DNA of 64,000 nucleotides, from NCBI GenBank assembly GCA_017999615.1, contig JAGNLM010000005.1, positions 62,001 to 126,000 on the forward strand, given 5' to 3'. The translations under genes and the position numbers were made by a program. Position 1 is the first letter of the stretch. The number at the start of each line of letters is the position of its first letter. The stretch comes from Gammaproteobacteria bacterium. GTDB taxonomy: Bacteria; Pseudomonadota; Gammaproteobacteria; JAABTG01. Below, one piece after another: positions 9,608-25,440 of the stretch. The notes below the pieces were generated by a model that was not told where the DNA came from, ran no database searches, and saw only the letters and a program-made list of their open reading frames with translations.

Positions 9608-10794
9608 AGGGCGTCGCTGTCCTCGGCGCGACGGGCACCATCGGCCTGAACACCCTGGATGTCGTCGCCCGCCACCCGGACCGCTTCCGCGTCGTGGCCC
9701 TCACGGCGAATACCGACGACGCCCGGCTCGCCGAGCAGTGCGAGCGCTGGACGCCTGCCTTCGCGGTCATGGCCGACGCGGACGCGGCCCGGCGCCTCGC
9801 GCAGCGCCTCAGCGCCTCGGCACCGACGGTCCAGGTGCTCTCGGGCGTCGCGGGTCTGGAGACCGTCGTCCAGTTGCCCGAGGTCTCCAGCGTGATGGCC
9901 GGGATCGTCGGTGCCGCAGCCTTGCTCCCGACGCTTGCCGCGGCGCGCGCAGGAAAACGCATACTGCTCGCCAACAAGGAAGCGCTTGTGATGTCGGGGC
10001 GCCTGTTCCTGGACACCGCGCGCCGCCACGGTGCCGAGGTCCTGCCCATCGACAGCGAGCACAACGCCATCTTCCAGTGCCTGCCGCCCGACTACGGCCG
10101 CGGGTTGGATTCGGTCGGCGTGCGCCGTATCCTGCTGACCGCGTCGGGGGGGCCGTTCCGCACCCGCACGCTGGCGAGTCTCGCTGCGGCGACGCCGGAA
10201 GAGGCCTGCGCCCACCCGAACTGGGTGATGGGGCGCAAGATCTCGGTGGACTCGGCCACCATGATGAACAAGGGCTTGGAGGTGCTCGAGGCCTGCTGGC
10301 TGTTCGGCACCACTCCCGATCGGGTCGAGGTCCTGGTGCATCCCCAGAGCGTCATCCACTCGATGGTCGAATACCAGGACGGCTCGGTGCTGGCGCAACT
10401 CGGGAACCCCGACATGCGTACCCCCATCGCCCACGCGCTGGCCTGGCCCGAGCGCATCGGATCGGGCGTCGCAACCCTGAACCTGGTGTCCATCGGGCGG
10501 CTGGATTTCGAGCCCCCCGACCCGGACCGCTTCCCCTGCCTGCGGCTCGCCCGCGAGGTGGCGGGGGCGGGCGGCACGGCCCCCGCGATCCTCAACGCTG
10601 CCAACGAGGTCGCCGTGGAGGCCTTTCTCGGCCGCCGGCTGCGCTTCACGGACATCCCGCGCGTCATCGAGGCGGCCCTGTCGGCCCTGCCCGCGCGTCC
10701 GGCCGAGGAGCTCGGCGTGATCCTCGATGACGACCGGAGGTCGCGGGAGTTTGCCCTCGCCGTCGTGCGCCGGCTCGAGCCCGGGCCCGCCTGA
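9604..10794 (+). CDS. dxr: 1-deoxy-D-xylulose-5-phosphate reductoisomerase
   Basis: Second step of the MEP isoprenoid pathway: NADPH-dependent rearrangement and reduction of DXP to MEP. 396 residues. The nucleotide-binding loop [14 protein letters not shown] is at the N-terminus. The metal site and catalytic loop follow: [14 protein letters not shown] (Asp and Glu ligands), [28 protein letters not shown] (shown as a landmark), and the C-terminal [14 protein letters not shown]. The start is the GTG overlapping the cdsA stop. It feeds precursors to uppS in the same operon. Confidence 0.96.
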   Translation: MKGVAVLGATGTIGLNTLDVVARHPDRFRVVALTANTDDARLAEQCERWTPAFAVMADADAARRLAQRLSASAPTVQVLSGVAGLETVVQLPEVSSVMAGIVGAAALLPTLAAARAGKRILLANKEALVMSGRLFLDTARRHGAEVLPIDSEHNAIFQCLPPDYGRGLDSVGVRRILLTASGGPFRTRTLASLAAATPEEACAHPNWVMGRKISVDSATMMNKGLEVLEACWLFGTTPDRVEVLVHPQSVIHSMVEYQDGSVLAQLGNPDMRTPIAHALAWPERIGSGVATLNLVSIGRLDFEPPDPDRFPCLRLAREVAGAGGTAPAILNAANEVAVEAFLGRRLRFTDIPRVIEAALSALPARPAEELGVILDDDRRSREFALAVVRRLEPGPA

Positions 10795-10797
10795 GCC

Positions 10798-12162
10798 ATG
10801 GAAGCGCTCTCCAGCCTCGTCTGGTTCCTGGTGGCGCTCGGCATCCTCATCACGGTGCACGAGGCCGGCCACTTCGCGGTGGCCAAGCGGCTGGGCGTGA
10901 AGGTGCTGCGATTCTCCCTGGGCTTCGGGCGGCCGCTGTGGATGCGCCGGTACGGGCCGGACCGCACCGAGTACGTCGTGGCGGCCCTGCCGCTCGGCGG
11001 CTATGTCAAGATGCTCGACGAGCGGGAAGGGCCCGTGGCAGCGGGGGAGAGGGGGCGGGCCTTCAACCGCCAGCCCCTGTGGGTGCGGTTCGCCGTGGTC
11101 GCGGCGGGCCCGGCCGCCAACTTCGCCTTTGCCCTGTTCGCCTACTGGCTGATGTTCGTCGTGGGCGTGACGGGCCTGCGGCCGCTCGTCGGCTCGGTCG
11201 AGGCGGGCTCCCCGGCAGCGGGAGCGGGCCTCAAGGCAGGGGACGAGGTGCTGGCCGTCGCCGGTGAGCCCATCGTGAGCTGGGACGGGGTGCTGCAGGG
11301 GCTCATCGACGCGGCCCTCGACGGCACGCCCGTCCTGCTGGAGGTGCGCCGCAGCGGTGGGGCCACGCGGGAGGTGGAGCTGGATCTCCGGGGGACCGAG
11401 CTCGAGGAGCTCGCCGCCGGCTCGGTCCTCGAGCGTCTGGGGGTGCGGCCGGCACGGCAGGAACTGGCCCCGGCGATCGGGAAGGTCGAGCCCGGTGGAG
11501 CCGCCGCCAGGGCCGGTCTGAGGCCCGGCGACCGGCTCACGAGCGCAGACGGCCAGCCCGTGGGGAACTGGCAGAGCTGGGTCGAGTACGTCCGTTCCCA
11601 CGGGGGACGCGACATCGTACTGGAAGTGGAGCGCGAGGGCGCCACCGTCACCCTCGAAGTGCGTCCCGACCTGGTCGAGGGAGCGCAGGGGCAGGTGGGC
11701 CGGGTCGGCGCCGCGGTGCGGGTCGACGAGGACATCGAGGCCGCTTACTACACGACCGAACGGTATGGCCCCTTCGCGGCCTTCGGGCGGGCGGCGGCCA
11801 GGACCTGGGAGGTCTCCACGCTCACCCTGCGCATGATCGGCAAGATGCTGACCCTGCAGGTCTCGGTCGACAACCTGAGCGGTCCCATCAGCATCGCCCA
11901 ATACGCGGGACACTCGGCGCGCGGGGGCCTCTCGCGCTTTCTGGAGTTCCTCGGGGTCGTCAGCGTCAGCCTGGCGGTCCTGAACCTGCTCCCGATTCCG
12001 CTACTGGATGGGGGGCACCTGATGTATTATCTGGTTGAACTGATTAAGGGTAGGCCCGTGTCCGAGGAAGTGCAGATGATCGGTCAGCGGGTCGGGCTCG
12101 CCATGCTCATCGGGCTCATGAGTCTGGCGTTCATGAACGACCTGGCGCGCGTGCTGGGTTAG
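10798..12162 (+). CDS. rseP: RIP metalloprotease RseP (site-2 protease)
   Basis: Intramembrane zinc protease of the inner membrane that cleaves anti-sigma factor RseA and remnant signal peptides in the sigma-E envelope stress pathway. 454 residues. The first transmembrane helix contains HEAGHF (zinc ligands and catalytic Glu, about residues 22-27). Two PDZ domains follow (cores near SVEAGSPAAGAGLKAGDEV and VEPGGAAARAGLRPGDRL). A C-terminal helix carries NLLPIPLLDGGHL with the third ligand Asp. The ATG starts three bases after the dxr stop, and bamA follows after 23 bp. Confidence 0.96.
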   Translation: MEALSSLVWFLVALGILITVHEAGHFAVAKRLGVKVLRFSLGFGRPLWMRRYGPDRTEYVVAALPLGGYVKMLDEREGPVAAGERGRAFNRQPLWVRFAVVAAGPAANFAFALFAYWLMFVVGVTGLRPLVGSVEAGSPAAGAGLKAGDEVLAVAGEPIVSWDGVLQGLIDAALDGTPVLLEVRRSGGATREVELDLRGTELEELAAGSVLERLGVRPARQELAPAIGKVEPGGAAARAGLRPGDRLTSADGQPVGNWQSWVEYVRSHGGRDIVLEVEREGATVTLEVRPDLVEGAQGQVGRVGAAVRVDEDIEAAYYTTERYGPFAAFGRAAARTWEVSTLTLRMIGKMLTLQVSVDNLSGPISIAQYAGHSARGGLSRFLEFLGVVSVSLAVLNLLPIPLLDGGHLMYYLVELIKGRPVSEEVQMIGQRVGLAMLIGLMSLAFMNDLARVLG

Positions 12163-12185
12163 ACCGCGGTACCTCTGATCACGAC

Positions 12186-14486
12186 ATGACCTCGTTTGCC
12201 CGGGCTTTCCTCGCCCCGTTTCTCATCGCACTCTGGGTCTCGCCGGCCGCTCTGGCGGCGGAGAGCTTCGTGGTGCGCGACATCCGCGTGGACGGGTTGC
12301 AGCGGATCTCGGCCGGCACGGTGTTCAATTATCTTCCCGTCAAGGCCGGGGAGACCTTCGACGACGCGCGCTCCGCCGAGGCGGTGCGGGCCCTGTTCAA
12401 GACGGGATTCTTTCAGGACGTCACGCTCCTGCGCGAGGGCCAGGTGCTGGTCGTGAACGTCGTCGAGCGGCCGGCGATCGGAGAGATTTCCTTCTCCGGG
12501 AACAAGAATCTCGAGACCGACAAGCTCAAGGACTCGTTGAAGGAGGTCGGTTTCGCGGAGGGCCGCATCTTCGATCAGGCGATCCTCGATCGGGTGCAGC
12601 AGGACCTGCGCGAGCTCTACTTCTCCCAGGGCCGCTACGGTGTGAAGGTGGAGACCACGGTCACGCCCCTCGAGCGCAACCGCGTGGGCGTCAACTTCGA
12701 CATCACCGAGGGAGACATCGCCCGGATCGAGCAGATCCGGATCGTCGGGAACCAGAGTTTCTCGGAAGACACGCTGCTCGACCTCTTCCAACTGTCGACG
12801 CCGACCTGGACCAGTTGGTTCACCAAGAACGACCAGTACTCGAAGCAGAAACTCTCGGGCGACCTCGAGGCGCTGCGCTCCTTCTACCTGGACCGCGGCT
12901 TCATCAACTTCAACATCGACTCGACGCAGGTCTCCCTGAGCCCGGACAAGAAGGACGTCTTCCTGACGGTCAACCTCTCCGAGGGTGATCGATACCGGAT
13001 TGGCGAGGTCAAGCTTGCGGGGGAGCTCCCGGTCGCGGCGGACGAGCTCTCGAAGCTGGTGGGGATCCGGCAGGGCGCGGAGTTCTCGCGCAAGCAGGTG
13101 ACCGAGACCAGCAGCAAGATCGCCGAGCGCCTCGGGGACGAGGGCTACGCCTTCGCGAACATCAACGCGATCCCGGACATCCAGGAGAAGACCAAGACGG
13201 TCAACCTGACCTTCTTCGTCGATCCGGGCAAGCGCGTGTACGTGCGCCGCATCGCCTTCAAGGGCAACGCCCGCACCTCCGACGAGGTCATGCGGCGCGA
13301 GATGCGCCAGATGGAGAGCGCCCCCATCTCGACGAGCAAGGTCAAGCGCTCCCAGCAGCGCCTGGAGCGGCTCGGCTTCTTCGAGGAGGTCAACGTGGAG
13401 ACCCCGGCCGTCGCCGGAACCACGGACGAGGTGGACGTCAATTACAGCGTGAAGGAGCGCCCGTCGGGCAACCTGATGGCGGGCATCGGCTATGCCCAGA
13501 CCCAGGGCCTGATCTTCAACGCGAGCATCAGCCAGGAGAACTTCCTCGGCACTGGAAAGCGGGTCCAGCTCATCTTCAACAACAGCAAGGTCCTGCAGAC
13601 CTACCTCTTTTCCTACACGAACCCGTACTGGACGGCGGACGGGGTCAGCCGTGGGTTCGACGTCTACAAGCGCAAGGTGGACGCCAACGACGCGAACATC
13701 AGCGACTACACCGCGGACCGCTACGGCGGCAACGTGCACTTCGGGATCCCGCTGACGGAGCACGACACCATCAACCTCGGGGTCGGCGGCGAGCACATCA
13801 AGATCAAGACCGGGACCTATCCCTCGAACGTCGTGCAGGACTTCCTGGATGAGGAGGGCGACGAGTACACCGTGGTCCCCGTCACGCTCGGGTACGCGCA
13901 CGACACGCGCAACCGCGCGATCTTCCCCGACGAGGGCGGCATCACGCGGGTGAGCGGTGAGGTCGACATCCCCGGCGGGGACCTGTCGTACTACAAGCTG
14001 ACGCTGCGCCAGGAGTGGTATCAGGCCCTCACCGAGCGGTTCACCTTCCACCTGACCGGCGAGGCGGCCTACGGGGACGGCTTCGGTGGCACCAAGAGCT
14101 TGCCGTTCTTCGAGTATTTCTACGCGGGCGGCATCCGCTCGGTGCGCGGTTTCCGGGACAACACGCTCGGTCCGCGCGACAACTACGACGACCCGACGGG
14201 CGGAAACTTCCGGGCCTATGCCTCGGCCGAGCTCCTGATGCCCATGCCTTTCGCGAAGGACTCGAAGTCCGTGCGGCTCAGCACGTTCGTGGACGCGGGC
14301 AACGTCTGGATCACGGACGACCAGGTCAGCACGGAGGACGAGGGGCCGATACGGTACTCGGCCGGCGTGGCGACGAACTGGTATTCTCCGCTCGGACCCA
14401 TCTCCGTGAGCTTTGCGTGGCCCCTCAACAAGCAGAGCGGCGACGACACGCAGGTGTTCCAGTTCACTCTGGGTGCAATGTTCTGA
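12186..14486 (+). CDS. bamA: Outer membrane protein assembly factor BamA
   Basis: Central component of the beta-barrel assembly machine. 766 residues: a Sec signal peptide (roughly 1-23, ending LAAE), five POTRA domains (about 24-420; the first begins FVVRDIRVDGLQRIS) and a 16-strand beta-barrel. Loop 6 of the barrel carries the conserved VRGF motif (SVRGFRDNTLGPRD). The protein ends in an aromatic residue (FTLGAMF), as outer membrane barrels do. The position between rseP and skp is the classic gammaproteobacterial order. Confidence 0.97.
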   Translation: MTSFARAFLAPFLIALWVSPAALAAESFVVRDIRVDGLQRISAGTVFNYLPVKAGETFDDARSAEAVRALFKTGFFQDVTLLREGQVLVVNVVERPAIGEISFSGNKNLETDKLKDSLKEVGFAEGRIFDQAILDRVQQDLRELYFSQGRYGVKVETTVTPLERNRVGVNFDITEGDIARIEQIRIVGNQSFSEDTLLDLFQLSTPTWTSWFTKNDQYSKQKLSGDLEALRSFYLDRGFINFNIDSTQVSLSPDKKDVFLTVNLSEGDRYRIGEVKLAGELPVAADELSKLVGIRQGAEFSRKQVTETSSKIAERLGDEGYAFANINAIPDIQEKTKTVNLTFFVDPGKRVYVRRIAFKGNARTSDEVMRREMRQMESAPISTSKVKRSQQRLERLGFFEEVNVETPAVAGTTDEVDVNYSVKERPSGNLMAGIGYAQTQGLIFNASISQENFLGTGKRVQLIFNNSKVLQTYLFSYTNPYWTADGVSRGFDVYKRKVDANDANISDYTADRYGGNVHFGIPLTEHDTINLGVGGEHIKIKTGTYPSNVVQDFLDEEGDEYTVVPVTLGYAHDTRNRAIFPDEGGITRVSGEVDIPGGDLSYYKLTLRQEWYQALTERFTFHLTGEAAYGDGFGGTKSLPFFEYFYAGGIRSVRGFRDNTLGPRDNYDDPTGGNFRAYASAELLMPMPFAKDSKSVRLSTFVDAGNVWITDDQVSTEDEGPIRYSAGVATNWYSPLGPISVSFAWPLNKQSGDDTQVFQFTLGAMF

Positions 14487-14521
14487 CGCTTACCGTCCGG
14501 ACCGGAGAGGGTGGCCATATC

Positions 14522-15043
14522 GTGAGGTGTGCGCGCGGGGCCGCGGCGGCCCTCCTCTGCTTGGTGGGCACGAGCGCGATCGGCGCAGAGCTGCGCGTCG
14601 CCTACGTGAACATGACCAAGGTCCTGGAGGACGCTCCCCAGGCGACGGAGGCCTCGGCGAAGCTCGAGCAGGCGTTCTCGCCGAGGGAGCGCGAGATCGT
14701 CGCGCTGCAGCGCGAGGTGCGCGAGCTCGAGGAGCGGCTCCTGCGGGAGGGGCAGGGCATGACCGACGTGGCGCGCGGTGGCCTGGAGCTGGACGTGCGC
14801 AGCCGCAAGCGGGAGTTGAAGCGCCAGCAGGACGAGTTCCGGGAGGACCTGAACCTGCGCAAGAGCCAGGAGCTGGCGGCCATCCAGCGGCTTGTCATCG
14901 ACGCCATCCAGGGGCTCGCGAAGCGCGAGGGCTACGACCTGGTGCTGAGCGAAGGGGTGATCTTCGCGAGCGGCCGCGTGGACGTCACCGACAGGGTCCT
15001 CGAGCGCCTGCGCCAGGCGGCCGAGCGCCGGGGCGGGAACTGA
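14522..15043 (+). CDS. skp: OmpH/Skp family periplasmic chaperone
   Basis: Trimeric periplasmic holdase for unfolded outer membrane proteins on their way to BamA. 173 residues. A signal peptide of about 22 residues ends SAIGAE, followed by LRVAYVNMTKVLEDAPQA, the beta-core start typical of OmpH. A long charged coiled-coil region (about 45-130) forms the tentacles, and the C-terminal strand returns as YDLVLSEGVIFAS. GTG 14522 is the only reasonable start that gives a signal peptide; the ribosome-binding site is weak. It lies 35 bp after bamA and 10 bp before lpxD. Confidence 0.9.
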   Translation: MRCARGAAAALLCLVGTSAIGAELRVAYVNMTKVLEDAPQATEASAKLEQAFSPREREIVALQREVRELEERLLREGQGMTDVARGGLELDVRSRKRELKRQQDEFREDLNLRKSQELAAIQRLVIDAIQGLAKREGYDLVLSEGVIFASGRVDVTDRVLERLRQAAERRGGN

Positions 15044-15053
15044 GGGGGCCGCC

Positions 15054-16103
15054 GTGGGCCTGAGCCTCGGGGATCTCGCGCGCGCGATCGGGGCAGAGCT
15101 GTCAGGGGAGCCCGGGCTCGTCGTCGAGCGCGTGGCGACCCTGCAGGGCGCGGACGGTGCCTGCGTCAGCTTCCTCGCCAATCGGCAGTATCGCCGTCTC
15201 CTCGGCTCCACCCGGGCCGCCGGGGTGATCCTCTCTGCCGAGGACGCACCGGCGTGTCCGGTGGCGGCCCTGGTGATGGAGAACCCCTACCTCGGGTACG
15301 CTCGGGCGGCTGCGCTGCTCGGGCCCCAGGACAGGCCGCGCAGCGGCGTGGACGCGATGGCGTGGGTGAGCCCCGAGGCGCGGGTGCACGAGACGGCCTG
15401 GGTCGGCCCGCACGCCGTGGTCGAGGCCGGGGCGGAGGTCGGTCCCCAGGCGCAGGTGGGGCCGGGCTGCGTCGTGGCCGAGGGGGCCGTGGTGGGCGCG
15501 GGCACGCGGCTCGTGGCGAACGTGACCATCGGTGCGCGGGTGAGGCTCGGCGCGCGGGTCCTGGTCCACCCCGGGGCGGTCCTCGGGGCGGACGGCTTCG
15601 GGTTCGCCCACGCGGGCGGCGCCTGGGTGAAGATCCCCCAGCTCGGCTCGGTGGTGATCGGCGACGACGTGGAGATCGGGGCCAACACGACCATCGACCG
15701 GGGCGCCCTGGACGACACGGTCGTCGAGGACGGGGTGAAGCTCGACAATCAGATCCAGGTCGGGCACAACTGTCACATCGGGGCGCACACCGCCATCGCG
15801 GGCTGCACCGGCATCGCCGGCAGCGCGCACATCGGGCGCCACTGCATGATTGGCGGTGGGGTCGGCGTGAACGGCCACATCGAGATCTGCGACGGGGCGG
15901 TGATCTCGGGCCGGTCCGTGGTCTATCAGTCGATCACGAAGCCCGGCCAGTACGCCTCGGGCGTGCCCCTGCTGCCCCAGGAGACGTGGGCACGGACCTT
16001 CCAGCGATACCGCCAGCTGGAGGACCTCGCCCGCCGGGTCAAGCGGCTCGAGCAGGAAGCATCGGCGCGGGCGGCCTTTTCGGGAGCGGAGGAGGAACAG
16101 TGA
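15054..16103 (+). CDS. lpxD: UDP-3-O-(3-hydroxyacyl)glucosamine N-acyltransferase
   Basis: Third step of lipid A synthesis: transfers a second 3-hydroxyacyl chain from acyl-ACP to the 2-amino group. 349 residues. It has an N-terminal uridine-binding domain (about 1-100, with [11 protein letters not shown]), a left-handed beta-helix built of hexapeptide repeats (about 105-300) and a short C-terminal helix. The [16 protein letters not shown] segment contains the conserved catalytic His. The start is GTG. Its stop overlaps the fabZ GTG start by 4 bases. Confidence 0.96.
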   Translation: MGLSLGDLARAIGAELSGEPGLVVERVATLQGADGACVSFLANRQYRRLLGSTRAAGVILSAEDAPACPVAALVMENPYLGYARAAALLGPQDRPRSGVDAMAWVSPEARVHETAWVGPHAVVEAGAEVGPQAQVGPGCVVAEGAVVGAGTRLVANVTIGARVRLGARVLVHPGAVLGADGFGFAHAGGAWVKIPQLGSVVIGDDVEIGANTTIDRGALDDTVVEDGVKLDNQIQVGHNCHIGAHTAIAGCTGIAGSAHIGRHCMIGGGVGVNGHIEICDGAVISGRSVVYQSITKPGQYASGVPLLPQETWARTFQRYRQLEDLARRVKRLEQEASARAAFSGAEEEQ

Positions 16104-16564
16104 GCGATTCGGGCTCCAGAGCCATGGACATCCACGAGGTGCGCCGGTACCTGCCGCACCGCTACCCCTTCATGCTGATCGACCGCGTCCTCGACTACGT
16201 CCCGGGGGAGTACCTCACGGCGATCAAGAACATCACCTACAACGAGCCCCAATTCACCGGGCATTTTCCCGAGCGACCCATCATGCCGGGTGTCCTCCTG
16301 ATCGAGGCGATGGCCCAGGCGGCCGGGATCCTGGCGCAGGTGAGCACCGGGGTGCGCGTCGACGACCGTCACCTGTACTACCTCGTGGGCGTCGACAACG
16401 CGCGCTTCAAGCGCCCGGTGGAGCCCGGCGACCAGGTCGTCCTGCGGGCAGAGCTCCAGCGCGCGATCCGCGGGGTCTGGAAGTTCAGCTGCGAGGCCAG
16501 GGTCGACGGGCAGGTCGTCGCCAGCGCCGAGGTCATGTCGGTCCTGAAGGAAGTCGGCGACTGA
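16100..16564 (+). CDS. fabZ: 3-hydroxyacyl-[acyl-carrier-protein] dehydratase FabZ
   Basis: Hotdog-fold dehydratase of fatty-acid elongation; competes with LpxA for 3-hydroxyacyl-ACP, which explains its place among the lpx genes. 154 residues. The [17 protein letters not shown] segment and the helix motif [19 protein letters not shown] carry the catalytic His and Glu. GTG 16100 is chosen because a strong GGAGGAG lies about six bases upstream and the GTGA overlap with lpxD matches the local pattern. ATG 16124 would give 146 residues and is also acceptable. Confidence 0.95.
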   Translation: MSDSGSRAMDIHEVRRYLPHRYPFMLIDRVLDYVPGEYLTAIKNITYNEPQFTGHFPERPIMPGVLLIEAMAQAAGILAQVSTGVRVDDRHLYYLVGVDNARFKRPVEPGDQVVLRAELQRAIRGVWKFSCEARVDGQVVASAEVMSVLKEVGD

Positions 16565-16574
16565 GGCGTCGCCC

Positions 16575-17348
16575 ATGATCCACCCGACGGCGGTCGTGGA
16601 CCCCAGCGCCCGGCTGATGCCGGGCGTGAGCGTGGGGGCCTACAGCATCATCGGTCCTGAGGTCGAAATCGGGGAGGGGACCTGGGTCGGTCCCCACGTG
16701 GTCGTCAACGGCCCCACGCGGATGGGGCGCGACAACCGCATCTATCAATTCTCGTCCATCGGCGAGCAGGCGCAGGACAAGAAGTACTCGGGCGAGCGCA
16801 CGTGGCTCGAGATCGGCGACCGCAACGTCATCCGCGAGTACTGCACCTTGAACCGGGGCACCGCGCAGGACGCGGGCGTCACCCGGCTCGGGGATGACAA
16901 CTGGCTCATGGCCCACGTGCACGTCGCCCACGACTGCGTGGTCGGCTCGGGCACCGTCTTCGCGAACGGTGCGTCGCTCGCCGGGCACGTGCGGGTCGAG
17001 GACTACGCCATCCTCGGCGGGTTCGCCCTGGTCTACCAGTTCTGCCGCGTGGGGGCCCACAGCCTGTGCGCGTTCGGCAGCCACGTGCGCAAGGACGTGC
17101 CGCCCTTCGTGGTCGTGGCCGGCCAGCCGGCCGAGCCCCACGGGCTGAACACCGAGGGCATGCGGCGCCGGAAGGTGCCCCAGGACACCATCGCGGCGCT
17201 CCGCCACGCCTACAAGGTCCTCTATCGCGACGGCCTCACGCTGGAGGATGCCCGCGGCCAACTGGCGGAGCTCGCGGCGGCGACTCCCGACGTGGCCCGC
17301 TTCCTCGAGTTCCTGCAGGGGGAAAGCCGCCACGGGATCGTCCGCTGA
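16575..17348 (+). CDS. lpxA: UDP-N-acetylglucosamine O-acyltransferase
   Basis: First step of lipid A synthesis. 257 residues (E. coli 262), beginning MIHPTAVVDPSARLMPGVSV, with about ten hexapeptide-repeat coils of a left-handed beta-helix over residues 1-190. The catalytic His lies in MAHVHVAHDCVVG, and GGFALVYQFCRVGAHS follows. The C-terminal helical domain (about 190-257) includes LNTEGMRRR. The stop is at 17348, and lpxB overlaps or abuts the end of the gene. Confidence 0.96.
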   Translation: MIHPTAVVDPSARLMPGVSVGAYSIIGPEVEIGEGTWVGPHVVVNGPTRMGRDNRIYQFSSIGEQAQDKKYSGERTWLEIGDRNVIREYCTLNRGTAQDAGVTRLGDDNWLMAHVHVAHDCVVGSGTVFANGASLAGHVRVEDYAILGGFALVYQFCRVGAHSLCAFGSHVRKDVPPFVVVAGQPAEPHGLNTEGMRRRKVPQDTIAALRHAYKVLYRDGLTLEDARGQLAELAAATPDVARFLEFLQGESRHGIVR

Positions 17349-18513
17349 GGCGGGGACCGTCTCGGGGGGTGCGCCCCCCCGGCTCGGCCTCGTCGCGGGC
17401 GAGCTGTCCGGCGACCTGATCGGGGCGGGGCTGTTGGGCGCGCTCGCGCGGCGGCTCCCGAGCCTTCGCTGCGAGGGGATCGCGGGGCCGCGGCTGCTGG
17501 CCGCGGGCTGCCAGGGCCTCTACCCCATGGAGCGGCTCTCGGTCGTGGGCCTGGCGGAGGTGGTCCGCCGCGTTCCGGAGCTTCTCAGGGTGCGCCGGCG
17601 CCTCCTCGCGCGCTGGGCCGCGAGTCCCCCCGGGGTCTTCGTCGGGGTCGACGCCCCGGACTTCAACCTGGGGCTGGAACGCCAGCTGCGCGCACGGGGT
17701 GTGCCCACCGTTCACTACGTCAGTCCCTCCGTCTGGGCGTGGCGGCGCTATCGGGTGCGCAAGCTGGCCCGCGCGGTGGACCGGCTGCTGGTCCTGTTCC
17801 CCTTCGAGGCCGACTTCTACGAGCGCCACGGGGTGCCGGTGCGCCTGGTGGGTCACCCGCTGGCGGACCAGATCCCCATGGAGCCGGACGCCGCCCGGGC
17901 GCGCCGGGAGCTCGGGCTGCCGGCCGGTGGTGAATGGGTCGCCCTGCTGCCCGGGAGCCGGCCGGGGGAGGTCGCGCGGCTCTCGGCACCGCTCCTCGGT
18001 GCTGCAGCCTGGCTGCGCGCCCGGCGCCCTGGGCTTGGTTTCCTGGTGCCTGCGGCGAGCCCGGAGACCCGGGTGCTCTTCGAGGCCGAGTGGCGCCGGG
18101 CGGGGGCGGACCTGCCCCTGCGGGTATTCGACGGCCTCGGCCGTACCGTCATGGCGGCGGCCGACGTGGTCCTGCTGGCGTCCGGCACCGCGGCCCTGGA
18201 GGCGCTCCTCCTCAAGCGGCCCATGGTCGTCACCTACCACGTGCACCCGCTGACCTACGCCCTGGCCCGGCGCCTGGTTCGGGTGGCGCACGTCTCGCTG
18301 CCGAACCTGTTGGCCGGCCGGGCGCTGGTGCCGGAGCTCCTCCAGGACCGGGCGACCCCCGAGCGGTTGGGGGCGGCCGTTCTCTCCTTCCTGGAGGACC
18401 CCGGGGCGAGGGCTAGCCTGCAGGAAACGTTTCGGGCGCTGCACCGCACCCTGCGCCTCGGCGCCGACGACCGGGCGGCGGAGGCGGTGCTCGAGCTCCT
18501 CGGGCAGGGGTGA
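17248..18513 (+). CDS. lpxB: Lipid-A-disaccharide synthase (start uncertain)
   Basis: GT19-family membrane-associated glycosyltransferase that joins UDP-diacylglucosamine and lipid X. From about 17380 the protein is a normal LpxB: LGLVAGELSGDLIGAG, GVDAPDFNLGLERQLR, HYVSPSVWAWRRYRVRK (landmark) and ALLPGSRPGEV. The start is a problem. In this frame there is no ATG, GTG or TTG between ATG 17248, which lies 101 bases inside lpxA, and the conserved core. A GTG at 17369 is out of frame by one base, next to a run of seven C (17374-17380). Either 17248 is used (421 residues, an unusual 43-residue leader), or the start is non-canonical, or one C is missing from the C-run. Function is certain; the first about 40 residues are not. 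Confidence 0.85.
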   Translation: MPAANWRSSRRRLPTWPASSSSCRGKAATGSSAEAGTVSGGAPPRLGLVAGELSGDLIGAGLLGALARRLPSLRCEGIAGPRLLAAGCQGLYPMERLSVVGLAEVVRRVPELLRVRRRLLARWAASPPGVFVGVDAPDFNLGLERQLRARGVPTVHYVSPSVWAWRRYRVRKLARAVDRLLVLFPFEADFYERHGVPVRLVGHPLADQIPMEPDAARARRELGLPAGGEWVALLPGSRPGEVARLSAPLLGAAAWLRARRPGLGFLVPAASPETRVLFEAEWRRAGADLPLRVFDGLGRTVMAAADVVLLASGTAALEALLLKRPMVVTYHVHPLTYALARRLVRVAHVSLPNLLAGRALVPELLQDRATPERLGAAVLSFLEDPGARASLQETFRALHRTLRLGADDRAAEAVLELLGQG

Positions 18514-18519
18514 GGGGCC

Positions 18520-19098
18520 GTGGGGGGGACGGTTCTCGTGGCCGGGGTCGACGAGGTGGGAAGGGGCCCGCTCGCGGGGCCCGTCGTCACCGCCGCCGTC
18601 ATCCTCGACCCGGCCCGCCCCATCGCAGGGCTGCGCGACTCCAAGACCCTCGCACCGGCCCGCCGGGAGGCCCTGGCGCTCCTCGTTCGCGAGCGGGCGC
18701 TCGCCTGGGCGCTCGGGCGGGCAGAGGTCGAGGAGATCGACCGCTGGAACATCCTGCGGGCCACTCTGCTCGCCATGGAGCGCGCCGTACTGGCCCTGCC
18801 GGTCGCCCCGGACAGGGTGCTCGTGGACGGCAACCGCTGCCCCCGGGTGCCGTACCCCGTCGAGGCGATCGTCGGGGGCGACGGGCTGGTCGAGGCCATC
18901 AGCGCCGCGTCGATCGTGGCCAAGGTCGCCCGGGACGCGGAGATGGTCGAGCTCGAGGCCCGTTACCCGGGCTATGGGCTGGCGGGGCACAAGGGTTATC
19001 CGACCCGGGAGCACCTGGAGGCCCTCGCCCGGCTCGGCCCCGCGCCGGTCCACCGCCGCTCCTTCGGTCCCGTGGCCAGGGCGGCACGCACCGTCTGA
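18520..19098 (+). CDS. rnhB: Ribonuclease HII
   Basis: Endonuclease that removes ribonucleotides embedded in DNA and RNA from RNA:DNA hybrids. 192 residues. [20 protein letters not shown] contains the DE of the DEDD-type metal site near the N-terminus. [10 protein letters not shown] and VLVDGNRCP (third Asp) follow, and the fourth acidic residue is in [11 protein letters not shown]. The start is GTG 18520, 6 bp after the lpxB stop. lpxB-rnhB-dnaE is the conserved order. Confidence 0.95.
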   Translation: MGGTVLVAGVDEVGRGPLAGPVVTAAVILDPARPIAGLRDSKTLAPARREALALLVRERALAWALGRAEVEEIDRWNILRATLLAMERAVLALPVAPDRVLVDGNRCPRVPYPVEAIVGGDGLVEAISAASIVAKVARDAEMVELEARYPGYGLAGHKGYPTREHLEALARLGPAPVHRRSFGPVARAARTV

Positions 19099-19180
19099 GC
19101 GGGTGCCGGGCCCCTGGGTCTGAGCGCGCGCCCGGGGCTCCTGGCAAGCCTCTCCAGCTCCCTGGTAAGGTAGTCCGGTC

Positions 19181-22639
<3,459 letters not shown>

Positions 22640-22721
22640 GCGCCCGGGTGTCGCCTTGCCATCGCTGGGGGTGGCGTTTAATGTCTGCGCTCTGCCCGCA
22701 CGCGCAGGACGATTCCCCGGC

Positions 22722-23678
<957 letters not shown>

Positions 23679-23681
23679 GAA

Positions 23682-23703
23682 CCCGGCTCGCGCTCGCGCC
23701 GGG
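23682..23703. terminator. Hairpin between convergent accA and pgm
   Basis: CCCGGC (23682-23687) and GCCGGG (23698-23703) form a 6-bp stem with a 10-base GC-rich loop in the 30-bp gap between the converging genes. No T-tract; weak terminator candidate only. Confidence 0.3.
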
Positions 23704-23708
23704 CGTCC

Positions 23709-25390
<1,682 letters not shown>

Positions 25391-25440
25391 GTAACGGACT
25401 CGGCCGGGCCACCGGGGCGTGCTGCCAGGGGAGGGGTGCG

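Noticed and set aside
19099-19180. Imperfect inverted repeat between rnhB and dnaE as a terminator
   Set aside because: The arms pair poorly and there is no T-tract. Not reported as a feature.
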